From NCBI RefSeq assembly GCF_015487465.1, contig NZ_WFPS01000082.1, forward strand, positions 1-64,000: a DNA stretch of 64,000 nt, in the 5' to 3' direction. The stretch comes from Persephonella sp. GTDB lineage: Bacteria; Aquificota; Aquificia; Aquificales; Hydrogenothermaceae. Position 1 is the first letter of the stretch; every line of letters begins with the position of its first letter. The position numbers were made by a program, and so were the translations under genes. The notes under the pieces were generated by a model, which did no database searches, had not been told where the DNA came from, and saw only the letters and a list, made by a program, of their open reading frames with translations. Below are positions 1 through 8,128 of this stretch, piece by piece.

Positions 1-2429
1 GAAAGGTGGTTAAGAGACTTGAAAAAACATTAAAAAAAGAACAGATACCAACAGTTGAGCAGGTTCAGGATATAGTTGAACAGATATTGATAGAGGAAGG
101 TATGGCGAAGGTTGCAAAAGCTTACATCCTTTACAGACAGAAAAGGGCTGAAATAAGAAAGGAAAAACAGCAGATACTTGGGAAAAAAGAGATAGATGAG
201 ATAGACAAAAGGTTTGACATTAACGCATTAAGGGTTTTAGCCTCAAGGTATCTTTCAAAAGACAGGGAAGGCAGAATAATAGAGTCTCCAAAGCACCTGT
301 TTGAAAGGGTTGCTGTTCATACAACAATTCCATCATTGCTTTACGACAAAAGGGTTTACTCATTAAAAAGACTGAAGAAAAAACAAAAAGATGAGGATTT
401 TGATCCTGTAAAACTTGAAGGAAGATTGAAAATAGGTGAATACAAGCTTAACAGATACCATATTGAAGGGCTTATCAGGGTCTATAAAAGGCTCAACAGC
501 CACAGGCATATGAAAAAGCCCCTTTCAGAAATAATCAAAATGCTTGAAAAAGGGGAGTTTGATAACTACCAAATTGAGATAAAGGAATATTTTGATCTAA
601 TGACCCACAAAAAATTTATGCCTAACACCCCTGTTCTTGTTAATTTTGGAAATCCACTTGGAATGGGGATGGCCTGTTTTGTTCTTGACATGGAAGACTC
701 AATTCTTTCAATAATGGAAACACTAAAAAGGGCAGCCCTTATTTTTAAAGCTGGAGGTGGGTGCGGGTACAACTTTTCAAAACTGAGACCAAAAGGTGAT
801 TACATAAGCACAACACACGGAAAAAGCTCAGGCCCTATAGCCTTTATGACCCTTTACGACAAGATGACAGATGTTATAAAACAGGGGGGCGTCAGGAGAG
901 GGGCAAACATGGGGATACTGAACTCAAACCATCCTGACATTGAGGAGTTTATTGTTGCAAAAAAGGGAAACAAACAGCTTACAAACTTTAATATATCAGT
1001 TTTTATAAAGGAAGACTTCTGGGATTACTACAGAGAAAACAAACCTTATCCTCTTATAAACCCAAGAGATGGGAGTGTATGGAAGTATGTAAACCCAAGG
1101 GCTTTATTTGATATGATAGTTTATCAGGGCTGGGAGTCTGCTGAACCGGGACTTCTTTTTGATGACAACATAAACAGGTATAACCCTCTATTAAAAGTCT
1201 TTGGAAGAATATACGCAACCAATCCCTGTGGTGAGGTTGTTCTTTATCCAAATGAAAGCTGTGATCTCGGATCTCTAAACCTGTGGGCATTTATAAAAGA
1301 AGATTACGATGGAGAGAAAAGAAAAGTATATTTTGATTGGGAAGATTTTAAAAAAGCTGTAAAGACGGCAACAAAATTCCTTGACAACGTTCTTGATATA
1401 AACAAATATCCCTTCCCTGATATTGAAAAAACAACCCTTAGAAACAGAAAAATAGGTCTTGGAATAATGGGGCTTGCAGATATGCTTTTTGAGCTTGAGG
1501 TTCCATACAACAGTGAGGAAGGAAGAAGATGGATGGAAAAGGTTATGGAGTTTGTGAATTACTATTCAAAAGAGCAGTCAATAGAAAGGGCGATAGAAAG
1601 AGGAAAGTTTCCCACATACAACAAAAGCTTTTATCCTGAAGGAAAACTCCCAATAAGAGGGTTTGAAGATAAAAAAAGCTGGAACCTTGACTGGGAAGGA
1701 CTTGTAAAAAAAATAAAAAAATATGGGCTTAGGAATGCATTCACAACAGTTATTGCCCCTACAGGATCAATAAGTATGATAGCCGGTACATCTTCAGGAA
1801 TTGAGCCTGTTTTCAGCCTTGTTTATGAAAAAAAGGTAACAGTTGGAACATTTTATTATGTTGATCCTGTATTTGAGAAAACAATGGAGAGGGAGGGGCT
1901 TTTTGATGATTATCTTATAAAAGATGTATCAAAAAATGAAGGAAGCATCCAGAACATAAGATACATCCCAGAAAAATGGAAAAAAGTATTTGTAACATCA
2001 ATGGACATATCAGCTGAAGATCATGTGAAAGCTCTCGCCTCAGTTCAAAAATGGACAGATTCTTCAGTTTCAAAAACGATAAACTTTCCAGAGGACGCAA
2101 CTGTTGAGGATATGAAAAAGGCTTATCTGCTTGCCCATGCTCTTGGTTGTAAAGGGTTAACAGTCTATAGATACAAATCAATAAAAGGGGTTTATGTTGC
2201 AGGAATTGAAGAAGAAAAAAAGGAAGAAACAAAGCTGACATCACTGAAAGATGTTAAGGTAAAAGGTCCAACAATATACAAAGAGGCAGGAAGTTTCTCT
2301 CCTGAGAAAGAGGAGGAAGCTCAGCAGGAAGAGGGTATTGAAAAATGTCCTGTATGTGGTTCACCCCTTGTTAATATGGAAGGTTGCAAAAAATGTCCTG
2401 TATGTGGGTGGAGTGTGTGTGAGCTATGA
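1..2429 (+). CDS. nrdJ: Adenosylcobalamin-dependent (class II) ribonucleotide reductase, 5'-truncated by window edge
   Basis: Reduces ribonucleotides to deoxyribonucleotides using adenosylcobalamin. The frame is open to base 1, and the first visible residues (VKRLEKTLKKEQIPTVEQVQ) match the second half of an ATP-cone domain, so the true start lies upstream and the GTG at 6 is internal. Counting from that GTG, a disulfide-forming Cys lies near residue 224 (MGMACFVLD), followed by a Gly-rich GGGCGYNFS segment. The catalytic N-P-C-G-E motif is at about 406-410 (Asn, radical Cys, Glu). The C-terminus has CPVCG twice, as expected for the reductant-accepting tail or zinc ribbon of class II enzymes. 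The next gene overlaps by 4 bp and makes the cofactor, which supports the class II call. About 808 residues are visible. Confidence 0.93.
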   Translation, partial: KVVKRLEKTLKKEQIPTVEQVQDIVEQILIEEGMAKVAKAYILYRQKRAEIRKEKQQILGKKEIDEIDKRFDINALRVLASRYLSKDREGRIIESPKHLFERVAVHTTIPSLLYDKRVYSLKRLKKKQKDEDFDPVKLEGRLKIGEYKLNRYHIEGLIRVYKRLNSHRHMKKPLSEIIKMLEKGEFDNYQIEIKEYFDLMTHKKFMPNTPVLVNFGNPLGMGMACFVLDMEDSILSIMETLKRAALIFKAGGGCGYNFSKLRPKGDYISTTHGKSSGPIAFMTLYDKMTDVIKQGGVRRGANMGILNSNHPDIEEFIVAKKGNKQLTNFNISVFIKEDFWDYYRENKPYPLINPRDGSVWKYVNPRALFDMIVYQGWESAEPGLLFDDNINRYNPLLKVFGRIYATNPCGEVVLYPNESCDLGSLNLWAFIKEDYDGEKRKVYFDWEDFKKAVKTATKFLDNVLDINKYPFPDIEKTTLRNRKIGLGIMGLADMLFELEVPYNSEEGRRWMEKVMEFVNYYSKEQSIERAIERGKFPTYNKSFYPEGKLPIRGFEDKKSWNLDWEGLVKKIKKYGLRNAFTTVIAPTGSISMIAGTSSGIEPVFSLVYEKKVTVGTFYYVDPVFEKTMEREGLFDDYLIKDVSKNEGSIQNIRYIPEKWKKVFVTSMDISAEDHVKALASVQKWTDSSVSKTINFPEDATVEDMKKAYLLAHALGCKGLTVYRYKSIKGVYVAGIEEEKKEETKLTSLKDVKVKGPTIYKEAGSFSPEKEEEAQQEEGIEKCPVCGSPLVNMEGCKKCPVCGWSVCEL

Positions 2430-2980
2430 TTTATGTTTTTACTGGGAATGGAAAAGGAAAAACAACCGCTGCGATAGGAACAGGCATAAGGGCTGTTGGA
2501 GCAGGTTTAAAGGTTTTAATGGTTCAGTTTATGAAAGTCAAGGAACTTTCTTCTGAATACAATGTGTTAAGCAAACTGGAAAATTTTGATATAGAAAGTT
2601 TTGGCAGAAAAGGTTTTTATCTTCCAAAGGAGGAACTTGAAAAAAGACCTGAGCTTGAAAAAAAAGGTTTTAAACCTTTTTCAGAGATAGATTACAGACT
2701 TGCACAGGAAGGAATAGAGTTTGTTAAAAACTGTGTTTTCAGGGAAAAATACGATCTTTACATACTTGATGAGATATGTGTAGCCCTCCACTACCGTCTT
2801 GTTGACGAAAACATTTTAAAAAAACTGCTTATAGAGCACAGAGAAAAGACTGATTTTATTCTTACTGGAAGGTACTGTCCCGACTGGCTAATAGAAATAT
2901 CAGACCTTGCTACAGAAATGACAGAAATAAAACACCCTTTCAAAAAAGGTATCCCAGCAAAAAAAGGGATTGATTACTGA
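2426..2980 (+). CDS. cobO: Cob(I)alamin adenosyltransferase (CobA/CobO/BtuR type)
   Basis: Transfers the adenosyl group of ATP to cob(I)alamin, giving the cofactor required by the class II reductase just upstream. The P-loop TGNGKGKTTA lies at residues 6-15, the N-terminal position typical of the CobA/CobO family. Later come YDLYILDEI (Walker B-like) and a C-terminal TEMTEIKHPFKKGIPAKKGIDY, both typical. Length is 184 aa, normal for the family. The ATG overlaps the reductase TGA as ATGA, so the two are translationally coupled. Pairing enzyme and cofactor supply in one operon is biologically sensible. Confidence 0.92.
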   Translation: MIYVFTGNGKGKTTAAIGTGIRAVGAGLKVLMVQFMKVKELSSEYNVLSKLENFDIESFGRKGFYLPKEELEKRPELEKKGFKPFSEIDYRLAQEGIEFVKNCVFREKYDLYILDEICVALHYRLVDENILKKLLIEHREKTDFILTGRYCPDWLIEISDLATEMTEIKHPFKKGIPAKKGIDY

Positions 2981-3024
2981 TCTATATTATAAGAATATTC
3001 ACAGGTTTGGACTAATATATTAAC

Positions 3025-4773
3025 ATGAGAGCTTTTTTCATATTTTTGATGCTTTTTAATGTCTGTTTATCCTCTGAGATTAAATGGTTTTCCTACGAAG
3101 ATGGAATAAAGAAGGCAAGATCAGAAAAAAAATTAATACTCCTTGATATCTATGCCCATTGGTGCCACTGGTGTAACGTTATGGAAAATACTACTTACAG
3201 AGATCAAAAGGTTGTAACCCTTATATCACAGTATTTTGTTCCTATTCGTGTAGATGCAGAAGAAAGACCTGATCTGAACAAAAAGTATAATCAGGGTGGA
3301 CTTCCAACAACGGTTATTATGGACAATGAGGGAGAAATTTTGTGGGGAGGAATTTATGTATCTCCAGAAGATATGGAAAAACTTTTATCTTATTTTTTAT
3401 CCCTTGATGAAAAGCAGATAAAAAAGATAGCAGAGCTTAATAAAAAAAAGCAGGAAAAGGCATACAAAAGATTTTTCAAAAAAATAAAACCAAAAGAACC
3501 TTCAAAAAAGTATATAAAAAAGGTTTTTAGATCTATAAAAATAAGGTTTGACAGTGAAAACGGAGGCTTCTACGGAGCACCAAAATTTCCCAAGGAAGAG
3601 CTTCTTCATTTTCTTCTGCTTTACTGGAAGTTTTTAGGTGATGAAGAAGCTAAAAAAATGATGATAAAAACAGCTCAGGGATATATGAAGCTGATAGATC
3701 CTGTTGAGGGGGGAATATACAGATACAGCGTAAATCAGTACTGGACACAACCCCATTATGAAAAACTTCTAAAAGATCAGTCTGACTTATCCCTAACTTT
3801 TTTTGATATCTACTCCCAGACAGGAGATGAAAGATTTTTCAAATCTGCACTTTCTCTTATTAATTTTTCTATAAACAAATTGTATGACAGAAACAGAAAG
3901 CTATTTTACAACTCACAGGGGGCTGATATTGTAGATGATGAAGGAACTATATTGATGACAGGTGAAGAGTTTTTTGAGCTGGGAAGGGAGGAAAGAAAAA
4001 AAGCTGTAAAAAAGCTTGGATATCCGCCAAAATTAGAAAAAAGCTTCTACTACGGTAATAATGCACTTATCTCAAAATCTTTATTTTATGCCTACATATT
4101 TACAGGAGAGAAAAAATACCTGAATACAGCAAAAGATGTTTTAGATACTGTTTTGGAAAAGGCTTTTTCACAAAGAGGGGTTATATACTCTGAGAATGGA
4201 GGATATTACCTAAGTGAGAATGTTTACACACTGGAAGCATTAATCACAGCTTACCAGATGACAGGAAATAAAAAGTATCTGAAAAAATCTATTGATCTTT
4301 TAAGGATACTGCAAAGGTATTATTACTCAAAAAAATTAGGTATTCTTACAGATCCTGAAGATACAGGAATAAGCCTGAAAAGAATATCATTTATTGATGA
4401 TATTATCCTGCTGAATGTAAGGGCTGTAAAAAGCATCTACGCACTTTCTGTTATGACAAAAAATCTGAAATACCAGAGTTTTGCAGATAGCATCATAAAA
4501 CATCTTCCGACAAATGTTAATATTAGCTCAGGGATAGGATTTTTTGTGTATCTGTATCCTCCTGTTGTTGTTCATGTGAAAGAAAAAAACAAAAGTGCTG
4601 ATCTGGTGAGAAAAATATTAAAAATATTTCCCTACTGGACATCTGTTCATTTTGATAAATCAGAAAATGGATATTCTATATGCAACAGTCAACTCTGTTT
4701 TTTCAGAACTGATAACCTTGAACAGGTTCCTAAACTACTGAAAGAAGCACTTGAAAGTTACAAAAACATGTAG
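3025..4773 (+). CDS. Exported thioredoxin-domain DUF255 (YyaL/SPATA20-like) protein
   Basis: The N-terminus (MRAFFIFLMLFNVCLSS) looks like a signal peptide, so the protein probably acts in the periplasm. A thioredoxin-like DUF255 domain follows, with CHWC at residues 47-50 in the family context Y-A-H-W-C-H-W-C, then a cis-Pro-like segment GGLPTTVI. The rest (about 160-582) is the alpha-helical region typical of YyaL proteins, related to six-hairpin glycosidases, with FDSENGGFYGAPKFP. Members of this family are usually 600-700 aa and cytosolic; this copy is shorter (582 aa). Its biochemical role is not known. It follows cobO by 44 bp on the same strand and may share its transcript. The start has no strong ribosome binding site. 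Confidence 0.8.
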   Translation: MRAFFIFLMLFNVCLSSEIKWFSYEDGIKKARSEKKLILLDIYAHWCHWCNVMENTTYRDQKVVTLISQYFVPIRVDAEERPDLNKKYNQGGLPTTVIMDNEGEILWGGIYVSPEDMEKLLSYFLSLDEKQIKKIAELNKKKQEKAYKRFFKKIKPKEPSKKYIKKVFRSIKIRFDSENGGFYGAPKFPKEELLHFLLLYWKFLGDEEAKKMMIKTAQGYMKLIDPVEGGIYRYSVNQYWTQPHYEKLLKDQSDLSLTFFDIYSQTGDERFFKSALSLINFSINKLYDRNRKLFYNSQGADIVDDEGTILMTGEEFFELGREERKKAVKKLGYPPKLEKSFYYGNNALISKSLFYAYIFTGEKKYLNTAKDVLDTVLEKAFSQRGVIYSENGGYYLSENVYTLEALITAYQMTGNKKYLKKSIDLLRILQRYYYSKKLGILTDPEDTGISLKRISFIDDIILLNVRAVKSIYALSVMTKNLKYQSFADSIIKHLPTNVNISSGIGFFVYLYPPVVVHVKEKNKSADLVRKILKIFPYWTSVHFDKSENGYSICNSQLCFFRTDNLEQVPKLLKEALESYKNM

Positions 4774-4775
4774 AA

Positions 4776-5309
4776 CTACTTTATCTGCTGAAAGCCATCG
4801 TATGTGTACGTAATCGTTGATAAAACAGTGAAAAATGATGCTGTGTAGATGATCCAGTCAACAAAGTTCTGGGGTATGTAGGTAATATTGGCAACAAGAA
4901 CAGCCACAACAGAAAGTATCTGAAAAAATGTAGTTGCCTTACCGAACACTGAAGGTCTGACATCGAGATATCCTTTCATAAAATATATAAGAGCACTTCC
5001 AAGAAGTATGTATATGTCTCTGCTTATGACTATAACAACATACCAGTATGGAAACTTAACTTGAAGATCAGATGTATATATAAAAATAAACCCACTAACA
5101 AGCAAAGCCTTGTCTGCGATCGGGTCGAGAATTTTTCCAAGGGTGGTGATCTGGTTAAACTTTCTTGCTATAAAACCGTCTAAGGCATCTGTTAAACCTG
5201 CAATAATAAAAACTATCAGTGCATAAAGGGGTTTGTTGTATCCTATCAGAATAATAAAAACAGGTATTAAAAATATTCTTAAAATTGTAAGCTGGTTTGC
5301 AAAACCCAT
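4776..5309 (-). CDS. pgsA: CDP-diacylglycerol--glycerol-3-phosphate 3-phosphatidyltransferase
   Basis: Integral membrane enzyme making phosphatidylglycerol phosphate from CDP-diacylglycerol and glycerol 3-phosphate, the committed step to phosphatidylglycerol. The CDP-alcohol phosphotransferase signature is complete: D41, D44-G45, A48-R49, G58, D62 and D66 (TDALDGFIAR then GKILDPIADK). There are about four to five hydrophobic helices over 177 aa, the normal size. It is the last gene of a six-gene minus-strand operon and starts 2 bp after the upstream stop. Another CDP-alcohol transferase substrate is possible, but length and the start (MGFANQLTILRIFLIP) favour PgsA. Confidence 0.88.
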   Translation of the reverse strand: MGFANQLTILRIFLIPVFIILIGYNKPLYALIVFIIAGLTDALDGFIARKFNQITTLGKILDPIADKALLVSGFIFIYTSDLQVKFPYWYVVIVISRDIYILLGSALIYFMKGYLDVRPSVFGKATTFFQILSVVAVLVANITYIPQNFVDWIIYTASFFTVLSTITYTYDGFQQIK

Positions 5310-5311
5310 AA

Positions 5312-5767
5312 CTAATTTGTTTTCCTTGCCTTTTCAATTATCTTGGTTGTTGATATGTCGTAAACAAAATCTATAGTAACAACCTTCCCTCCATAAGACA
5401 TGACAAAATCAGCTCCTACTATATTTTCAACACTCCAGTCTCCACCTTTAACAAGAACATCAGGCTTTATCTGTTTTATAAGTCTCTCCGGTGTATCTTC
5501 CTCAAAAATAACAACAAGATCAACAGATTTTAAGGCTTCAAGCACTCTTTTTCTGTGTTCCTGAATGTTTACGGGTCTGTCTTTTCCTTTTATTCTTCTG
5601 ACGGACTCATCGCTGTTTAGTCCCACAATCAGAACATCTCCAAAGGATTTTGCCTTTTCAAGATAATCAACATGACCTGCATGGATAATATCAAAACAGC
5701 CGTTTGTGAATACTATCTTTTTTCCCTCTTTTTTCCATTTTTTTACTTTATCTTTCCAATCCATCAA
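5312..5767 (-). CDS. rfaE2: D-glycero-beta-D-manno-heptose 1-phosphate adenylyltransferase
   Basis: Adenylyltransferase forming ADP-heptose for the lipopolysaccharide inner core. It is a single nucleotidyltransferase domain (151 aa), equivalent to the C-terminal half of the bifunctional HldE/RfaE. The nucleotide-binding HxGH motif is at residues 29-32 in TNGCFDIIHAGHVDYL. Family motifs GLNSDESVRRIKG, RPVNIQEHRKRVLEAL and DVLVKGGDW follow, and the end YDISTTKIIEKAR supplies the S/T-T-K-II motif. The kinase partner is not in the window. It overlaps the upstream membrane protein gene by 4 bp. Confidence 0.9.
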   Translation of the reverse strand: MMDWKDKVKKWKKEGKKIVFTNGCFDIIHAGHVDYLEKAKSFGDVLIVGLNSDESVRRIKGKDRPVNIQEHRKRVLEALKSVDLVVIFEEDTPERLIKQIKPDVLVKGGDWSVENIVGADFVMSYGGKVVTIDFVYDISTTKIIEKARKTN

Positions 5768-6138
5768 TTTTCCCTCTCAACTGACTTTTTTGTTGGAAGT
5801 AGTAAAAGGCAGCTTGCTAAAAATATAGGATAAGATATTAAAAAATATGTGTAATTAAAATGGACTATTGACAGAACTGTTCCAATGATCAGTGGAATCT
5901 GGCTGAATACAAGGAGTTTTATATATACTTTTTTCTCAAAGATATATCTTGTTTTCTTTAAAAAAAGTATTACTGCAGGAACGATCCCTGTAAGCCCAAG
6001 TATTGTCTGGGACATTACATCAGGCTGTGAATGTTTCACACTGCTTCCTAAAATAAGAAGAAGTATTCCAAGATATACAAAAGATAGATACAAAAAAGAA
6101 AAGTAAAACCTGCGAAGATCAAACAGTTTTTCATTCAT
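5764..6138 (-). CDS. Unknown four-helix membrane protein
   Basis: I do not recognise this 124-residue protein. It has a short charged N-terminus (MNEKLFDLRRFYFS) and four hydrophobic segments of about 20 residues (roughly 13-32, 44-60, 72-90, 94-112), with a basic connection KKTRYIFEKKVYIK between the second and third. It ends in a polar tail. It is translationally coupled in an operon, overlapping the ModE-like gene by 8 bp upstream and the heptose adenylyltransferase by 4 bp downstream. The tight overlaps support that it is a real gene. No function is implied. Confidence 0.75.
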   Translation of the reverse strand: MNEKLFDLRRFYFSFLYLSFVYLGILLLILGSSVKHSQPDVMSQTILGLTGIVPAVILFLKKTRYIFEKKVYIKLLVFSQIPLIIGTVLSIVHFNYTYFLISYPIFLASCLLLLPTKKSVEREN

Positions 6139-6460
6139 TTTTTGACAGCTTTTTTGTTAATTTTTCAAACTCTTTGGTTATTTTTTCAAACTCATTAAGA
6201 AGTTTTTTTGCTTCTTTTGTCAAAACTGCTCCTCCTCCCCCTTTTCCACCTCTCTGTGTCTGTATCAGCTTTATACCCAGCCTTTTCTCCATTGCTTTAA
6301 TAAAACTCCATGCTTTTTTGTAGGACATGCCTACTTCTTTTGCCGCTTTTGAAATTGAGCCTAACCTGTCTATTTCTCTAAGAAGTTTATCTCTACCAAG
6401 ACCCATTACGATATCCTTGTCCTTTTCAAGCCATACCTTAAATTTTATTTTATATCTCAC
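6131..6460 (-). CDS. ModE-type winged-helix DNA-binding protein (N-terminal domain only)
   Basis: Resembles the N-terminal DNA-binding domain of ModE: a winged helix with GSISKAAKEVGMSYKKAW as the helix-turn-helix and the wing TQRGGKGGGGAVLT, a hallmark of the ModE/LysR-type fold. It lacks the TOBE domains that bind molybdate, so any metal-sensing role is uncertain. The C-terminus is a short Lys/Glu-rich helix. I chose the GTG at 6460 (109 aa), because it overlaps the prepilin peptidase stop as GTGA, has a run of G residues 7 bp upstream, and gives the family-like start RYKIKFKVWLE. An in-frame GTG at 6481 lacks such a site. Confidence 0.82.
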   Translation of the reverse strand: MRYKIKFKVWLEKDKDIVMGLGRDKLLREIDRLGSISKAAKEVGMSYKKAWSFIKAMEKRLGIKLIQTQRGGKGGGGAVLTKEAKKLLNEFEKITKEFEKLTKKLSKNE

Positions 6461-7236
6461 ATCATACCCCCAAGATACCACTCTTTTATATTCTCCCCAA
6501 AGAAAAGATAAATAATAGATGCAAATGCCAGAAAAGGTCCAAAGGGTATCTCAAATTTTCCTTTATCTTCAGATTTTGACACATAAGCTCCTAATATACC
6601 GACAATAGCACCTAAAAAAGAGCCTACAAAAATTGTAAACAGAGCTCCGAACCAACCCAGATAAGCTCCAACAAATGCCATCATCTTAACATCGCCCATT
6701 CCAAGCCCTTCAATACCTCTGAATCTGAGATAAAAGTAGGCTATTCCCCACAAAAAACCAGCCCCAACGACAATGCCTGCAATACTGTCAAAAATATTCA
6801 TCTTTAGAAGGGAATAGATAATTCCTATAATAAAACCAAACAGGTTAAGCTGGTCAGGTATTATTCTAAACTGAATATCAATGAATGTTATAGCTATCAT
6901 AATTGCAACAAAACCAAAAATAAAAAAATACTCATATGATAAACCGGTTTTCAGGTAAGAAAGAGCTGATCCTATCCCTGTCAGCAGTTCCACAAAAAAA
7001 TACCTGAAGCTGATAGGGCTTTTACAGTTCCGACATTTTCCTCTTAAAATCAGATAAGATATGAGAGGTATGTTGTCATACCATTTAATCTTGCTTCCAC
7101 ATGAAGGACAAAAGGAAAAGGCAGGTTTTACTATGGATTTTCCCCTTGGAAGCCTGTAAATAACAACATTAAGAAAGCTTCCGATGATTGTCCCGAATAT
7201 AAATGATGCCACCAGAAAAAATGTGTTTATCATCAC
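6457..7236 (-). CDS. pilD: Type 4 prepilin leader peptidase / N-methyltransferase
   Basis: Polytopic aspartyl protease that cleaves and N-methylates type IV pilin or type II secretion pseudopilin precursors. The N-terminal methyltransferase domain has the paired zinc cysteines C43/C46 and C68/C71 (FCPSCGSKIKW, KCRNCKSPISFRY). The peptidase aspartates lie in FIDIQFRIIPD (D120) and GLGMGDVKM (D182), the GxGD motif. Length is 259 aa, typical. No pilin or secretion genes are in the window, so it acts on substrates encoded elsewhere. It overlaps both neighbours by 4 bp. Confidence 0.94.
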   Translation of the reverse strand: MMINTFFLVASFIFGTIIGSFLNVVIYRLPRGKSIVKPAFSFCPSCGSKIKWYDNIPLISYLILRGKCRNCKSPISFRYFFVELLTGIGSALSYLKTGLSYEYFFIFGFVAIMIAITFIDIQFRIIPDQLNLFGFIIGIIYSLLKMNIFDSIAGIVVGAGFLWGIAYFYLRFRGIEGLGMGDVKMMAFVGAYLGWFGALFTIFVGSFLGAIVGILGAYVSKSEDKGKFEIPFGPFLAFASIIYLFFGENIKEWYLGGMM

Positions 7237-7559
7237 TCTTTTTCAGCTTTCTCCTGCCGGGCAATTTTTTCAGCCTCCTCCTCCACCTCTTTTTTTAGTT
7301 TTGTTCCAACTTTTACAAGAAAGTATATCTGAAATACTGTAAAACCTAAAAGAACAGACACTATTCCTCCAACACCTGCTATACTTCCGATAAGAGCTGC
7401 GACAACCGGTATAGGAAGTCTTAAAAACATACTCCTTAGAACCTTTCCTTTTTCTGTTCCGTACATATTGACGCTTTTAAACAGATGGGTAAAGTATAAA
7501 AAACCTGCGATCAGTCCCAGAACAAAAAGTGGAAAATAGAAGAGAACTTTAACTGACAT
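7233..7559 (-). CDS. Small membrane protein, possibly AtpR/ATP synthase I-like
   Basis: The 108-residue protein has three hydrophobic stretches (about 4-25, 45-67, 68-86) and a highly charged C-terminal tail (KKEVEEEAEKIARQEKAEKE). The middle pattern, an FTHLFKSV segment then FLRLPIPVVAALIG, is reminiscent of the AtpR subunit of N-ATPases, but no ATP synthase genes are nearby and the match is weak. It is the first gene of the operon ending at pgsA, with a 106-bp divergent intergenic region in front. I would treat it as a hypothetical membrane protein. Confidence 0.65.
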   Translation of the reverse strand: MSVKVLFYFPLFVLGLIAGFLYFTHLFKSVNMYGTEKGKVLRSMFLRLPIPVVAALIGSIAGVGGIVSVLLGFTVFQIYFLVKVGTKLKKEVEEEAEKIARQEKAEKE

Positions 7560-7665
7560 TAATTTACCTCTTTCTTAATTTGGATATATTTTATCATGAA
7601 GCTATAGACATCATTTCCTTTTTCTGAGAAAATTTAAATTAAGATAATCAGGAGGTTCTTCTGTA

Positions 7666-8118
7666 ATGGACAGACAAAAGATGGAAAAGTTTAGAAAGAT
7701 ACTGCTTGAGAAAAAGAGACAGATACTTGACAGATATCTGAAACAGGAAGAGACGATAAAAAAGCTGACAGATGAAGGGTTAAATCTGCCTGAGGATCTG
7801 GAGGATTATGCAAGGATAGATTATACAGAGATCGTCCTTGGTGAGCTTGAGGATATAGAAATAGAAATACTCAGAGCGATTGATCAGGCTCTTGAAAAGA
7901 TGAGAGAGGGAAGTTACGGCTACTGTGAGGTGTGTGGAGAGGAGATAGAAGAAGACAGGCTTGAGGCTGTTCCATGGACAACTTTGTGTAAAAAGCATGC
8001 AGAAGAGGCAGAGAAAAATAAAGATTTTGTTGATAGGAGATACAAAGAGTATTTTGACCGTATATCCCCTTCTCCAAGCCCGGCACCTCCTGCAACACCT
8101 GAAGAACATGAGCTTTAA
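7666..8118 (+). CDS. DksA/TraR-family zinc-finger protein
   Basis: Proteins of this family bind the secondary channel of RNA polymerase and modulate initiation. An N-terminal coiled coil (about residues 1-80, rich in Lys, Glu and Leu) leads to the zinc module YGYCEVCGEEIEEDRLEAVP and then LCKKHAEEA. The second half of the zinc motif is Cys-x-x-His rather than Cys-x-x-Cys. The tail is a Pro/Ala/Ser-rich segment (SPSPSPAPPATPEEHEL) unlike DksA. Length is 150 aa, near E. coli DksA (151). The ATG has a good CAGGAGG site 10 bp upstream. It starts a probable dicistron with gatA (10-bp gap). Confidence 0.85.
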   Translation: MDRQKMEKFRKILLEKKRQILDRYLKQEETIKKLTDEGLNLPEDLEDYARIDYTEIVLGELEDIEIEILRAIDQALEKMREGSYGYCEVCGEEIEEDRLEAVPWTTLCKKHAEEAEKNKDFVDRRYKEYFDRISPSPSPAPPATPEEHEL

Positions 8119-8128
8119 GGGGTGAAAA

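Noticed and set aside
6-8. GTG as start of the ribonucleotide reductase
   Set aside because: The frame is open to base 1 and the residues that follow are the middle of an ATP-cone domain, so the gene begins outside the window.
6458-6481. GTG at 6481 as start of the ModE-like gene
   Set aside because: No upstream ribosome binding site; the GTG at 6460 has one and gives the family N-terminus.
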